Positions 45,094-53,324 of a stretch of 64,000 nucleotides of DNA are shown here, piece after piece. The position numbers and the translations under genes are program-made. This stretch comes from Cytobacillus oceanisediminis. GTDB lineage: Bacteria; Bacillota; Bacilli; Bacillales; Cytobacillaceae. Location of the stretch: positions 1,667,501 through 1,731,500 of the forward strand of contig NZ_CP065511.1 of NCBI RefSeq assembly GCF_022811925.1, given 5' to 3'. Under the pieces are notes generated by a model. That model was given only the letters and a program-made list of their open reading frames with translations. It did not search any database and had not been told where the DNA came from. Within the stretch, counting starts at the first letter, position 1, and the number at the start of each line of letters is the position of its first letter.

Positions 45094-45624
45094 ATGAACT
45101 TTTATAAGCCAGGGAATAAAAAAGCGGTCCTGGCACTCCTCGTTATCATAACCATCGCAATCATGTTCTTCATACCCATTAAGCAGGCAGTTGTTTTTGA
45201 GTATCAAAACAAAGGAAAGGTGATTGCTTATTTCCCGATTAAAGAGGACAGAACCTTTAAGATAAAGTATACACATTCCATCCACCTTACAGATGTTGTA
45301 GAAAGCTATACTATAACCGGGGATGGAAGTATTAAATTGTTCGAACTCATGTATGAGGATTTTGCCATCGGCATGCCTGAGAATGCTTCAGATGGAGAAA
45401 CATTTGAACAAAAGGACGGCAAATATTATATTAAAAATATGAAAAGGATTTTTCCTTCATTTGACTTAAGGCTGGGTAAGGTCAGAGCAAATCACAGATT
45501 GATTTTGAAAGGCGAAGAATATGTCCTTTCAGATTATATCGAACCTGGCACATGGGTACGGATAAAGGCGAAAAAAATAAACTTATTCGAGGTGTTGAAA
45601 GGAGTGAATATCCTTGGAAAATAA
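45094..45624 (+). CDS. DUF1850 protein of the TRAP operon
   Basis: About 176 aa from ATG 45094, with GGTGGAGG 4–9 nt upstream; an in-frame start at 45025 lacks a ribosome site. One N-terminal TM helix (AVLALLVIITIAIMFFIPI) anchors an extracytoplasmic DUF1850 domain with IKYTHSIHLTDVVESYTI and LMYEDFAIGMPENAS. DUF1850 genes are commonly found between TAXI receptors and their permeases, suggesting an accessory role. It overlaps the permease gene by 11 nt. Confidence 0.85.
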   Translation: MNFYKPGNKKAVLALLVIITIAIMFFIPIKQAVVFEYQNKGKVIAYFPIKEDRTFKIKYTHSIHLTDVVESYTITGDGSIKLFELMYEDFAIGMPENASDGETFEQKDGKYYIKNMKRIFPSFDLRLGKVRANHRLILKGEEYVLSDYIEPGTWVRIKAKKINLFEVLKGVNILGK

Positions 45625-47572
45625 AGGGGAAACGTTATCTCTTGAGGAACAGCAGAAATTGCTGGAAAAATACGATCCAGAGGCTGGCACAAGGAAATTA
45701 GGAGGAGTATTAGGCTGGATTGTCTTTTTTGGGCTTTTAGCATTTTCATTGTTCCATTTATATACAGGGGTTTTCGGGATGCTTACAGCCCAGCTGCAGC
45801 GTTCGATTCATTTAGGCTTTGCATTAGCCCTAATATTTCTATTATTCCCTGCAAGGAAGAAAGACAGAGGACGAAATCATAAAGTTGCCTGGTACGATAT
45901 CATTTTAGCTATACTGGGTATTGCTGTAGGTGCTTATTGGCCGCTTTTTATTGATGAAATTGTCATGAGGGCTGGCCGTCTGACCGAGATTGATTTTTAT
46001 GTAGGACTAATTGCAGTTCTTCTGGTTCTGGAAGCGACAAGGCGCGCGGTTGGACTTCCAATAACCATTATTGCCGTCATTTTTCTTGCCTATGCTATGT
46101 TCGGGCCATATATGCCGGCATTTTTGGCGCACCGCGGTCTTGATTTAGAAAGATTGGTGCAGACCATGTTCTTTACGACTGAGGGAATCCTAGGTACCCC
46201 CTTAGGCGTATCTGCCACGTTTATTTTCCTATTCTTGTTATTTGGCTCTTTCCTTGTAAAAACTGGTGTAGGGCAGTATTTTAATGATTTAGCTGTGTCC
46301 ATCGCCGGAAAGAGAACTGGCGGACCGGCGAAAGTTGCCATTTTCTCAAGTGCTCTACAGGGAACAATCAGCGGAAGTTCTGTAGCTAACGTAGTAACTT
46401 CAGGCTCCTTTACCATTCCAATGATGAAAAAGCTTGGATACAAGAAAGAATTCGCTGGCGCAGTTGAAGCGACTGCATCAACCGGCGGCCAGATTATGCC
46501 TCCAATCATGGGTGCTGCTGCATTCCTGATGGTTGAGTTTATTGGCGGCGGCATTACATACTGGGATATTGCAAAGGCAGCTGCTATTCCGGCACTTCTA
46601 TATTTTGCCGGGGTCTGGATAATGACTCACTTCGAAGCAAAACGTGTAGGACTTAGAGGGCTGAAAGATGAAGAGATGCCTAACCGTAAGGAAGTATTGA
46701 AGAAGATTTATCTGCTGCTGCCGATTTTGGCAGTTATCATCCTGCTAATGAGCGGAATGAGTGTAATACGTGCTGCTCTTTGGTCAATTGTAATTACGGT
46801 TGCAGTAAGTATGATAAGCAAGGAAACGCGCATTGGATTCAGAGATGCTATCGATGCATTAGTTGATGGTGCACGCACGGCTTTGGGCGTTGCTGCAGCA
46901 ACAGCTGCGGCAGGTATTATTGTTGGAGTAGTTGTTAAAACAGGTCTTGGATTAAAGATGGCGAATGGCCTTCTTGATCTTTCAGGCGGGCTGCTGATCC
47001 CAACTTTGATGCTGACAATGGTTGCAGCAATTATCCTGGGAATGGGGTCACCAACAACTGCAAACTATGTTATTACATCTACAATAGCCGCCCCAGCAAT
47101 CATTCTTCTGGGCGTACCTGATTTATCTGCTCACTTATTTGTGTTCTATTTTGGTATTGTGGCAGATGTCACACCTCCAGTTGCTCTTGCAGCATTTGCG
47201 GCGGCTGGTGTATCCGGGGGAGATCCGATAAAGACTGGAGTAACAGCATCAAAGCTTGCCATCGGGGCTTTTATTATTCCATACATGTTTGTCCTTTCAC
47301 CGGAGTTATTGATGATTGATACAACCTGGTATTACTTAATCTGGGTAGTATTCACTGCTTTGGCAGGTATGATGGCAATTGGCGCTGGCGTAATTGGCTA
47401 CTGGCTGCGTAAATTGAATATTTTTGAAAGACTGCTGGGAATTGCAGGGGGACTTTTGCTTATCTACCCTGAAGGGGTTACTGATATTGTAGGATTAGTT
47501 ATTTTTATCCTGTTGATTGCATTGCAGGTTTTCATTAAAAAAGACGATCAGGCAAAGCCGCAAACAGCATAA
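45614..47572 (+). CDS. TRAP transporter fused permease (DctQ-DctM type)
   Basis: 652 aa starting at TTG, with AAAGGAG 10 nt upstream, inside the end of the DUF1850 gene. The first part (residues about 30–180) is the small 4-TM subunit region. The large DctM part follows with about 12 TM helices: FLFLLFGSFLVKTGVGQYF, LQGTISGSSVANVVTSGSFT, ATASTGGQIMPPIMGAAAFL and GMGSPTTANYVITSTIAAPA. Such 4TM/12TM fusions pair with TAXI receptors. The stop codon is followed within 3 nt by a dispersed repeat. Confidence 0.94.
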   Translation: MENKGETLSLEEQQKLLEKYDPEAGTRKLGGVLGWIVFFGLLAFSLFHLYTGVFGMLTAQLQRSIHLGFALALIFLLFPARKKDRGRNHKVAWYDIILAILGIAVGAYWPLFIDEIVMRAGRLTEIDFYVGLIAVLLVLEATRRAVGLPITIIAVIFLAYAMFGPYMPAFLAHRGLDLERLVQTMFFTTEGILGTPLGVSATFIFLFLLFGSFLVKTGVGQYFNDLAVSIAGKRTGGPAKVAIFSSALQGTISGSSVANVVTSGSFTIPMMKKLGYKKEFAGAVEATASTGGQIMPPIMGAAAFLMVEFIGGGITYWDIAKAAAIPALLYFAGVWIMTHFEAKRVGLRGLKDEEMPNRKEVLKKIYLLLPILAVIILLMSGMSVIRAALWSIVITVAVSMISKETRIGFRDAIDALVDGARTALGVAAATAAAGIIVGVVVKTGLGLKMANGLLDLSGGLLIPTLMLTMVAAIILGMGSPTTANYVITSTIAAPAIILLGVPDLSAHLFVFYFGIVADVTPPVALAAFAAAGVSGGDPIKTGVTASKLAIGAFIIPYMFVLSPELLMIDTTWYYLIWVVFTALAGMMAIGAGVIGYWLRKLNIFERLLGIAGGLLLIYPEGVTDIVGLVIFILLIALQVFIKKDDQAKPQTA

Positions 47573-47697
47573 TAGGAAAAGCGGAAGAGCCTTGCCCACC
47601 CCCGACAAGCACAAGACGAGCCTCTCGAAAGGCGTTCTTTGCCTTTTTGGGAGGATTGGCTTGTGACCTCGAGGGGGTAGGCGCTGGAGCTAGACAG
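47573..47697 (+). repeat. Dispersed palindromic repeat, copy 6 (canonical form)
   Basis: GAAAAGCGGAAGAGCC starts 3 nt after the permease stop, followed by CCCACCCCCGACAAGC, a central CGAAAGGCGTTCTTTGCC hairpin region, GACCTCGAGGGGGTAGGC and GCGCTGGAGCTAGACAG. Ends and CCCCCGA / TCGAGGGGG arms are complementary, so the whole unit can fold. Confidence 0.88.
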
Positions 47698-47733
47698 TTC
47701 TCGGAGTACAAAGAAATAAATTTATATAAAAAA

Positions 47734-47776
47734 GAAGGAAGGATGCTCACTCAAGCTGAGATCCTTCCTTTTTTTC
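47734..47776 (+). terminator. Terminator of the TRAP operon
   Basis: AAGGAAGGAT / ATCCTTCCTT stem with inner CTCA / TGAG, then seven T residues; lies 40 bp after repeat copy 6. Confidence 0.85.
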
Positions 47777-47803
47777 ATTTCCATACATTGTTTGTCATGC
47801 TTC

Positions 47804-48379
47804 CTAATCGCTATTGCCGATTGAAAGGGAAGCATTAACATAGCCTTCTTCATTACTCGTCAATAGGACAGTAAAAGTACCGGGATCATCGCCTTCATAT
47901 ACTTCTTCACTGAGGTTTTCTTTTAATAGTTCGCTTTTATATTCAATAATTTCAGTATGATTGTTATCATCTTTGGTTCTGTCAACTTCTTTGGCATCTT
48001 TCGGAATTCGCTTTTCGACAAAAGCAAGGATTTCCTCATTATTCATATCTTGTTCCATATCCTCAAATTGCAGCTCAACATTTACTGCCCGATGCGTTTG
48101 AAACTCTACCAGCATACTGTCTCCGTTGAAGCGGGCAATTTCATCATTGTTTTTATTATCTCCATAAGCCTTTGTGAAAAGGTCTCGTGTGTCTCCCAAA
48201 CCAACTTCTTCAGTGATCTTTTTGTTTTCTCCCGGCGCTTCCTCTGTTTCCGCCCGCTGTTCTTCCGTTGACGGATTATTCTTATCTTCTTCCTCTACAA
48301 TTTGTTCTTCGTTCGGATTACAGCCTGCCATTATGAGGCTTCCTGCAAACATTGCAGCAATCAATGTTTTATTTTTCAC
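47804..48379 (-). CDS. Lipoprotein of unknown function
   Basis: 191 aa. The signal peptide MKNKTLIAAMFAGSLIMAGC has Cys20 as lipidation site. A very acidic, Glu/Asn-rich linker (about 21–60) is followed by a small folded region with DLFTKAYGDNKNNDEIARF, MLVEFQTHRAVNVELQFE and a beta-rich end (GTFTVLLTSNEEGYVNASL). Surface-exposed, function unknown. It is not in the B. subtilis order of this region. Confidence 0.78.
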   Translation of the reverse strand: MKNKTLIAAMFAGSLIMAGCNPNEEQIVEEEDKNNPSTEEQRAETEEAPGENKKITEEVGLGDTRDLFTKAYGDNKNNDEIARFNGDSMLVEFQTHRAVNVELQFEDMEQDMNNEEILAFVEKRIPKDAKEVDRTKDDNNHTEIIEYKSELLKENLSEEVYEGDDPGTFTVLLTSNEEGYVNASLSIGNSD

Positions 48380-48481
48380 AGAACCCTTCCTTTCTGAGCG
48401 TGATGTCTTTATGGGATCAAACCCGGTTAAAAAGTATATACCCCAATGAGGGCAGGATAATCGGGAAGAAAGGAAGCACAG

Positions 48482-48517
48482 AAAAAAGCCGTACTTCTTA
48501 TGTGAAATACAGGCTTT
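48482..48517 (-). terminator. Terminator of the LexA-controlled small gene
   Basis: Minus-strand AAAGCCTGTA / TACGGCTTT stem with one bulge, then six T residues. Confidence 0.7.
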
Positions 48518-48547
48518 GAAGGTTCAAGTATGAAAGAAATCTCATTA

Positions 48548-48766
48548 TTAGCTGATCTGGCGAGCTTTATTTTCGGGCAAAATGGACATGATATGGTTCA
48601 AGTTGAAGATGCGCATTTGTTTTCTATATAAACAATAGGCTAAAATCGTGCTGCCTCGAAGCTCTTTGATTAATATTTTTCTTTGTGTAAATGAATTGCG
48701 TTTGGAGAGATAAATGATTTCCACAGGCTTTCTCTCTTCCATAGCTCGATAAAGAATTCCTTTCAT
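48548..48766 (-). CDS. Small WYL/YolD-like protein under apparent SOS control
   Basis: 72 aa, MKGILYRAMEERKPVEIIYL and then a short basic beta-rich sequence (RKILIKELRGSTILAYCLYR, IFNLNHIMSILPE). The pattern of strands resembles the SH3-like fold of WYL domains and the related YolD family, here without any HTH or other domain. AAGGAGGG lies 8–9 nt before the ATG. The promoter has a LexA box in its spacer. In Bacillus, YolD-type proteins are encoded beside SOS polymerases, but no polymerase gene is next to this one. The WYL/YolD assignment is by eye. Confidence 0.6.
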   Translation of the reverse strand: MKGILYRAMEERKPVEIIYLSKRNSFTQRKILIKELRGSTILAYCLYRKQMRIFNLNHIMSILPENKARQIS

Positions 48767-48794
48767 AGAGAAATCCCTCCTTACTTTTATTTAC

Positions 48795-48823
48795 ATTATA
48801 CACGAACGCTTGTTCTTAATCAA
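48795..48823 (-). promoter_or_regulatory. Sigma-A promoter with LexA (DinR) operator
   Basis: On the minus strand TTGATT, exactly 17 bp, then a perfect TATAAT. The spacer contains AGAACAAGCGTTCG (plus 48803–48816), matching CGAACRNRYGTTCG at 13 of 14 positions. LexA bound here would block polymerase. The gene start is about 29 bp downstream of the -10. Confidence 0.8.
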
Positions 48824-48851
48824 GTGGAATGCGAAAATTTGTTCGCATAAA

Positions 48852-48880
48852 AAAAAGACTTCACAAATGAAGTCTTTTAA
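48852..48880 (-). terminator. Terminator of the YczE-like gene
   Basis: Minus-strand AAAAGACTTCA / TGAAGTCTTTT with a 4-nt loop, followed by a long T-run; it overlaps the stop codon. Confidence 0.88.
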
Positions 48881-49491
48881 ATAATCTTTAAACCCTTAGT
48901 TTTCAAGTGATTAAGCAAAACAGTGCCGTATTGTATGGCATAGCCTAAAAAGACGGCTACGAACAAGGTGCCTAATCCAACTGGACCGCCTAAGATAAGG
49001 CCAATGGCCAATGCTAAAAATTCATTAATTATACGTGCAGTCTTAATGCTGATATTGAGCCTTTTGGCAGTTGCGATCATTAATCCATCAATTGGGCCGC
49101 TGAATAATTGCGGACGGATATAAATAGATACCCCGAAGCCCAGTAATGAGACACCTGAAATAAAGGCAAGGATCTGAAGGGAAAAGTTTGTAACTGTGAT
49201 GCCGCTGAAAACAAGCTCCATCCAAAAATCGATCCCCACACTCGCTAAAATGGTGCCAATAAATGATTTAAACTGGGGTTTTTCCCAGGTCAGCAGAGCA
49301 TTGAAAAATATAAGGGATGCTGTGACCAGAAATGACCATGTTCCAATTGTCAGACCGAACTTATTAAAAAGGCCAACATAAACAGTGTCCCAGGCACCTG
49401 CACCAAGATTGGATAAGATAATTAATGAGACACCGAGAGTGAGAATTAAATAACCTGCAATTATTTGAATGAATGTTGTGTGTTTAATCAT
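48877..49491 (-). CDS. YczE/YyaS/YitT-family membrane protein
   Basis: About 204 aa from ATG 49491 (MIKHTTFIQIIAGYLIL), with GGGGAGG 6–7 nt upstream. Five to six TM helices and the family motifs SNLGAGAWDTVYVGLF, IRPQLFSGPIDGLMIATAKR and RIINEFLALAIGLILGGPVG-like GLILGGPVGLGTLF. Proteins of this family are of uncertain function (transport or regulation). Single-gene transcript with its own terminator. Confidence 0.85.
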   Translation of the reverse strand: MIKHTTFIQIIAGYLILTLGVSLIILSNLGAGAWDTVYVGLFNKFGLTIGTWSFLVTASLIFFNALLTWEKPQFKSFIGTILASVGIDFWMELVFSGITVTNFSLQILAFISGVSLLGFGVSIYIRPQLFSGPIDGLMIATAKRLNISIKTARIINEFLALAIGLILGGPVGLGTLFVAVFLGYAIQYGTVLLNHLKTKGLKII

Positions 49492-49620
49492 GTTGTATCC
49501 TCCCCAATACATATTACCGTATTTAAATAAATTCTCAAGGGAAAGAAAAGGAAGAAAATTATTTAGTATTCATAACAGTCCAGTATAGGGAATAGCACTT
49601 TTTTTAATTCTCTAACATAT

Positions 49621-49652
49621 AAAAAACAGCTCCCATATATGGGAACTGTTTA
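49621..49652 (-). terminator. Terminator of the SurA-like lipoprotein gene
   Basis: Minus-strand AAACAGTTCCCA / GGGAGCTGTTT with a 5-nt loop and a T-run. Confidence 0.88.
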
Positions 49653-49660
49653 AAAAATAC

Positions 49661-50425
49661 TTATACCTTAATATCAATTTTTGCACTTTTCTTCAATTCT
49701 TCTACATGCTTAACCAGCATATCCTGCTGTTTTTGCTGTTCGAGCTGCTGTTTGATCTGAGGCTTTACTTCCTCCAATTTAGGTGGCTCCTGTCCTTCTG
49801 CACCGCCCTGGCTGGCATATTCATCATAGAATTTCTGAATTTCAGCATCTGTAACTTCCCCTGGTTTAATCTCGCCGTTAATATATTTCGTATATTTTAT
49901 ATTGTTGGCAATTTCCTTCTCTAATGAGTCAGGGTTAAGGCCAGCCTGTTTCATTGCTGTTTCGAATTCCTTGTCGTCCTTGAATTGTCCTTTTGTTTCT
50001 TCCAGCTGCTTTTTGACTTCTTCATCAGAAGCTTTGTAGCCTTTTTTGTCTGCCTCCTGGAGAAGAAGTGTCTGGCCGACTAGACTGTCGAGTGTCTGCT
50101 CCTTGATTTTCTCTGCAGCATCTTTGGTAGTAGGGTCTTGTCCCATTTGCTGATACATCATCTGTGATGAAGTAAGCACGCTGTTATACTCGCGGCCAAG
50201 AATTTCCTGGTCATTAACGATTGCGACAGTCTTTTCTTCATCAAGCTTTTGCTTGTCCATTTTCTTTTGCATTTCTTCCATTTGCTTTTGCTGGTCCTGC
50301 TGGTCGGTTTCAGCTGTTTTCGCTTCCTCTTTTTTATCTGCACTCTTGCTTTCATCATCAGCTCCACAAGCAGCTAAAACGGCAGATATTAAAACTAGTA
50401 AAAAGGGATACATTAGTTTTTTCAT
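49661..50425 (-). CDS. SurA N-domain lipoprotein (PrsA-like, no PPIase domain)
   Basis: 254 aa. Signal peptide ending LAAC with Cys20 lipidated, then a Lys/Glu/Gln/Met-rich, probably coiled-coil stretch (about 25–65). The SurA-type chaperone region follows: KTVAIVNDQEILGREYNSVL, EQTLDSLVGQTLLLQEADKK and SDEEVKKQLEETKGQFKDD. It ends with a Gln-rich helix. The parvulin peptidyl-prolyl isomerase domain of true PrsA is absent. A chaperone for secreted proteins on the outer membrane face is likely, by family. GGAAGGAG precedes the ATG. Confidence 0.85.
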   Translation of the reverse strand: MKKLMYPFLLVLISAVLAACGADDESKSADKKEEAKTAETDQQDQQKQMEEMQKKMDKQKLDEEKTVAIVNDQEILGREYNSVLTSSQMMYQQMGQDPTTKDAAEKIKEQTLDSLVGQTLLLQEADKKGYKASDEEVKKQLEETKGQFKDDKEFETAMKQAGLNPDSLEKEIANNIKYTKYINGEIKPGEVTDAEIQKFYDEYASQGGAEGQEPPKLEEVKPQIKQQLEQQKQQDMLVKHVEELKKSAKIDIKV

Positions 50426-50608
50426 TAAAATTTCTCCTTCCGTAACCCTGTAAGGTTTGATTCAGCTAACAAAAGAATCATATAGAGGGCATTATAAAGC
50501 AAAAATTCTCAAAAAGATACCTTAAAGGCATAAATGCAGAATTTGTAATGGGAATGTAATCTAGTTTCCAAGCTGCTAACTTTATAGTTTATGGATGAAA
50601 TATAGGTA

Positions 50609-50637
50609 TTGACTTTTATGAGAGAAAGAAGTATATT
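50609..50637 (+). promoter_or_regulatory. Sigma-A promoter of tRNA-Val
   Basis: TTGACT, 17-bp spacer, TATATT; the predicted start is about 28 nt before the tRNA. Confidence 0.7.
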
Positions 50638-50671
50638 TTATATTGTCCCCAATATAGGGGAATGTTATAAC

Positions 50672-50744
50672 GATTCCGTAGCTCAGCTGGGAGAGCGCTA
50701 CCTTGACAGGGTAGAGGTCGCTGGTTCGAACCCAGTCGGAATCA
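50672..50744 (+). tRNA. tRNA-Val (GAC)
   Basis: Complete cloverleaf: acceptor arms GATTCCG / CGGAATC, D-arm with AGCTGGGAGAGC, anticodon stem CTACC / GGTAG with loop TTGACAG (anticodon GAC, reading GUC and GUU), and T-arm GGTTCGAACC. Discriminator A; the CCA end is not encoded. It is a single-gene transcript with its own promoter and terminator, unlike the large tRNA clusters usual in Bacillus. Confidence 0.97.
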
Positions 50745-50749
50745 TACTT

Positions 50750-50785
50750 AAAGTGTCTGGCCGCTGATAGCCAGGCACTTTTTTG
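50750..50785 (+). terminator. Terminator of tRNA-Val
   Basis: AAAGTGTCTGGC / GCCAGGCACTTT with one mismatch and an 8-nt loop, then a T-run. Confidence 0.88.
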
Positions 50786-50890
50786 TTTACAGGGATTTTA
50801 TCTTTTGAACTGGGAACTCCTGCAATGTTTTAACGAAACAGTGATGGGGAATCGTTAAAATATAAAAATTCACAAAATAATTTTTATTAA

Positions 50891-50906
50891 AAATCTATGC
50901 TATAAT
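50891..50906 (+). promoter_or_regulatory. Extended -10 promoter of proline dehydrogenase
   Basis: TATGCTATAAT (TG-N-TATAAT, -10 at 50901–50906). The start near 50912 excludes the in-frame GTG at 50913 as initiation codon and supports ATG 50943. Confidence 0.6.
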
Positions 50907-50942
50907 TTCATTGTGAAATTACAAGAGTTAGGGGATATTTCT

Positions 50943-51917
50943 ATGTTGAAAGATCTGTTTATCGGCCTTTCCCAAAACGAATTTCTGAATAGCGCTGCAA
51001 AGAAATATGGGTTGAAATTGGGAGCGCAGAGTGTAGTTGCGGGAACAAATTTAGATGAAGCAATTCAAAGCATAAAAGAGCTTAATGCTCATGGCATCTC
51101 TTGTACTGTCGATAACCTCGGGGAATTTGTATATAAAAAGGAAGAGGCGGCAGAAGCGAAAAAACAAATAATTGAAGTGATAGAGGCCATTCATGTAAAT
51201 CAGGTGGATGCACATATATCTTTAAAGCCTTCCCAATTAGGCCTGGATATCGACTATTCTTTCTGTCTTGAAAATGTTAGGGAGATAGTAGAGAGAGCAA
51301 GCCATTATGGTATTTTTGTGAATATGGATATGGAAGACTCTAAGCGTCTGCAGCCTTCCTTTGATTTACTGGATGAATTATCTAAAGAATATAATAACAT
51401 AGGTTCAGTTATTCAAGCCTATTTTCTGGATGCTGAAGAAGATTTAATGAAATATAAGGATTTCCGCTTGCGAATTGTAAAAGGGGCTTATAAGGAGCCT
51501 GAAGAAATTGCTTTTCAGGAAAAAAGTGACATCGATGCTAACTTTATAAAATTAATAGAATGGCATTTGCTGAATGGCAAATTTACATCCATTGCAACAC
51601 ATGACCATAAAGTAATTAATCATGTAAAAGATTTTGTAAGGGCTAACAATATCCCTAAAGAGAAATTTGAATTTCAAATGCTTTATGGCTTCCGCAAGGA
51701 TATGCAGCTGAAGCTTGCTGGTGAAGGCTATAATTTCTGTACGTATGTACCTTTTGGAAATGACTGGTACGGCTACTTCATGAGGCGCCTGGCTGAAAGG
51801 CCGCAGAATTTAAACCTTGTTGCCAAGCAGGTATTTAATAAGAAAACCAATACAGTGATTGGTGTGGCCGCAGGAGCTTTCCTATTAGGCAGATTGACAA
51901 AGAAGCAGAAAAAATAA
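50943..51917 (+). CDS. putB: Proline dehydrogenase
   Basis: About 324 aa; oxidises proline to pyrroline-5-carboxylate with FAD, membrane-associated. The TIM-barrel core shows SLKPSQLGLDIDYSFC, NMDMEDSKRL, FRLRIVKGAYKEPEEIAF (Lys and Gly binding FAD), SIATHDHKVINHV and QMLYGFRKDMQ, then CTYVPFGNDWYGYFMRRLAERPQN with the substrate-binding Arg pair. ATG 50943 has AGGGGAT about 8 nt upstream. It stands alone; a partner P5C dehydrogenase gene is not next to it here. Confidence 0.95.
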   Translation: MLKDLFIGLSQNEFLNSAAKKYGLKLGAQSVVAGTNLDEAIQSIKELNAHGISCTVDNLGEFVYKKEEAAEAKKQIIEVIEAIHVNQVDAHISLKPSQLGLDIDYSFCLENVREIVERASHYGIFVNMDMEDSKRLQPSFDLLDELSKEYNNIGSVIQAYFLDAEEDLMKYKDFRLRIVKGAYKEPEEIAFQEKSDIDANFIKLIEWHLLNGKFTSIATHDHKVINHVKDFVRANNIPKEKFEFQMLYGFRKDMQLKLAGEGYNFCTYVPFGNDWYGYFMRRLAERPQNLNLVAKQVFNKKTNTVIGVAAGAFLLGRLTKKQKK

Positions 51918-51921
51918 TACT

Positions 51922-51961
51922 GCAAAGTCTCCCTGTTTTATTAAGCAGGGAGGCTTTTTTT
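51922..51961 (+). terminator. Terminator after proline dehydrogenase
   Basis: AGTCTCCCTG / CAGGGAGGCT stem (one G-U) with an 11-nt loop and seven T residues. Confidence 0.88.
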
Positions 51962-52033
51962 ATGTTATCTTAAAAGGAATTTTTTGGGGTAATTGCGAAT
52001 TAAATTTGAGAATGATTAGAGGGGAGATATGGA

Positions 52034-52501
52034 ATGGACATGGACTTGCAGCTGAAACAAGTAACAGAGAAAAATTTTTTTGATCTCATTAATCTGAAAT
52101 CAGAGGAAGATCAGGAAAAGAAGTTTCAAATTTTCGAAAGATTTGTCGGTTCCAATGCTTTTTTCATTGCACTGGCATCTGTAAATGGCTGGACATGCAA
52201 AGCCATATATGACAGGGAAACATTAATTGGCTTTGCAACTCATGGATTGGACAGGGATCATGACCGCTATGAACTTGTTAGCCTGATGCTCGGTCATCAA
52301 TTTCAGAGGAAAGGGTACGGTATACCGGCTATTAAACTTGTGATAGAGGAAATGAAAGAGATGTATGCTTGTGATGAAATCTACCTATCAGTCATCAAGG
52401 AGAATGAGCCGGCTATTCTTTATGAGAAAGTTGGCTTTGAACCAACAGGTGAGATTTTTCAGGCCTTCCATCCTGAACCCATCTACAGGCTAAAAGTGTA
52501 A
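52034..52501 (+). CDS. GNAT acetyltransferase, spermidine acetyltransferase-like
   Basis: 155 aa. GNAT motifs: LIGFATHGLDRDHDRYELVS, LMLGHQFQRKGYGIPAIKLV (acetyl-CoA loop R/Q-x-x-G-x-G/A) and YLSVIKENEPAILYEKVGFE. The pattern and length resemble BltD/SpeG-type polyamine acetyltransferases, but the substrate is inferred only from overall likeness. GAGGGGAG lies about 9 nt before the ATG. A bidirectional terminator separates it from the convergent phosphatase gene. Confidence 0.8.
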   Translation: MDMDLQLKQVTEKNFFDLINLKSEEDQEKKFQIFERFVGSNAFFIALASVNGWTCKAIYDRETLIGFATHGLDRDHDRYELVSLMLGHQFQRKGYGIPAIKLVIEEMKEMYACDEIYLSVIKENEPAILYEKVGFEPTGEIFQAFHPEPIYRLKV

Positions 52502-52505
52502 AAAG

Positions 52506-52534
52506 AAGTCCCTGACTGAATTGTCAGGGACTTT
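52506..52534. terminator. Bidirectional terminator
   Basis: AAGTCCCTGAC / GTCAGGGACTT with a 6-nt loop between convergent genes. Confidence 0.88.
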
Positions 52535-52537
52535 TGC

Positions 52538-53323
52538 CTATATTTCAATTTCCACACCATAATGATCTGAAATGATGGGCTTGTGTGTGCCGTTAAAGAT
52601 AACCCGTGAATATTTCGGATGGATAGGCTGAGCCGAAAGAATTAAATCAATCCGCATATCATGGTTATTGTCATCCCAGCCGGCAATCTTTCCTTTAACA
52701 GTAACACCCGAATCCTTCCTGGAAGCTAATTCATAAGTGTCGTAGAGCCCATTGCCTGTCAGAAAGTCATAACCTTCATTGCGGACATAAGCCGAGCTGT
52801 TGAAATCTCCCATTAAAATGGCGGATTCATCCTTTGGTACTTGTGCAAGAAGAGATTCAACCTGGAATTTATAGGATTCTTCTTCATCGTGCCACCAGCC
52901 GAGATGACAAGAATAGAAGGAGATGGGCCTATCTTGATGAACTAATTTAATACCAACTATTTTTCGTGTCTTCCAGTGTTTCTGGTCTTGGTTTTTTGTA
53001 ATGAAAAATGAATGATTTTCTTCTATTTCATACCTGGTCATGATTGCAAGACCCTCTTCATATATATCATAGCCAATATGTGAGAAATCCCATTTAAATA
53101 CGTAATCTTCCACACCTATTTTTCTCAATTCTTCAATTAACAGCAATGCATAATTATCTTCTCTGATATGGCCGTCTATCAAAGGGGCATTGATATGCTG
53201 GCTGACTTCCTGCAGAGCGATGACATCATAGCGGTTCTCTTTAATAGCCTCAGCAAGAATTTTAATTTTTTCCAGCTGCTGATCTTCCTGCCATGAGTGG
53301 CAGTTGAGAGTTAATAATTTCAT
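52538..53323 (-). CDS. mapP: Probable maltose-6'-phosphate phosphatase (EEP family)
   Basis: About 261 aa from ATG 53323 (MKLLTLNCHSWQEDQQLEKI), with GGGAG 7 nt upstream. Endonuclease/exonuclease/phosphatase fold: LTLNCH, VIALQEVSQ (metal-binding Glu), FYSCHLGWWHDEE, ILMGDFNSSAY, MRIDLILSA and SDHYGVEIEI (catalytic His at the end). It starts 1 nt after the stop of the PTS permease gene, so it is translationally coupled. The enterococcal and lactobacillar MapP proteins belong to this family and are encoded with a maltose PTS. That context, not unique residues, supports the call. Confidence 0.7.
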   Translation of the reverse strand: MKLLTLNCHSWQEDQQLEKIKILAEAIKENRYDVIALQEVSQHINAPLIDGHIREDNYALLLIEELRKIGVEDYVFKWDFSHIGYDIYEEGLAIMTRYEIEENHSFFITKNQDQKHWKTRKIVGIKLVHQDRPISFYSCHLGWWHDEEESYKFQVESLLAQVPKDESAILMGDFNSSAYVRNEGYDFLTGNGLYDTYELASRKDSGVTVKGKIAGWDDNNHDMRIDLILSAQPIHPKYSRVIFNGTHKPIISDHYGVEIEI

Positions 53324-53324
53324 T

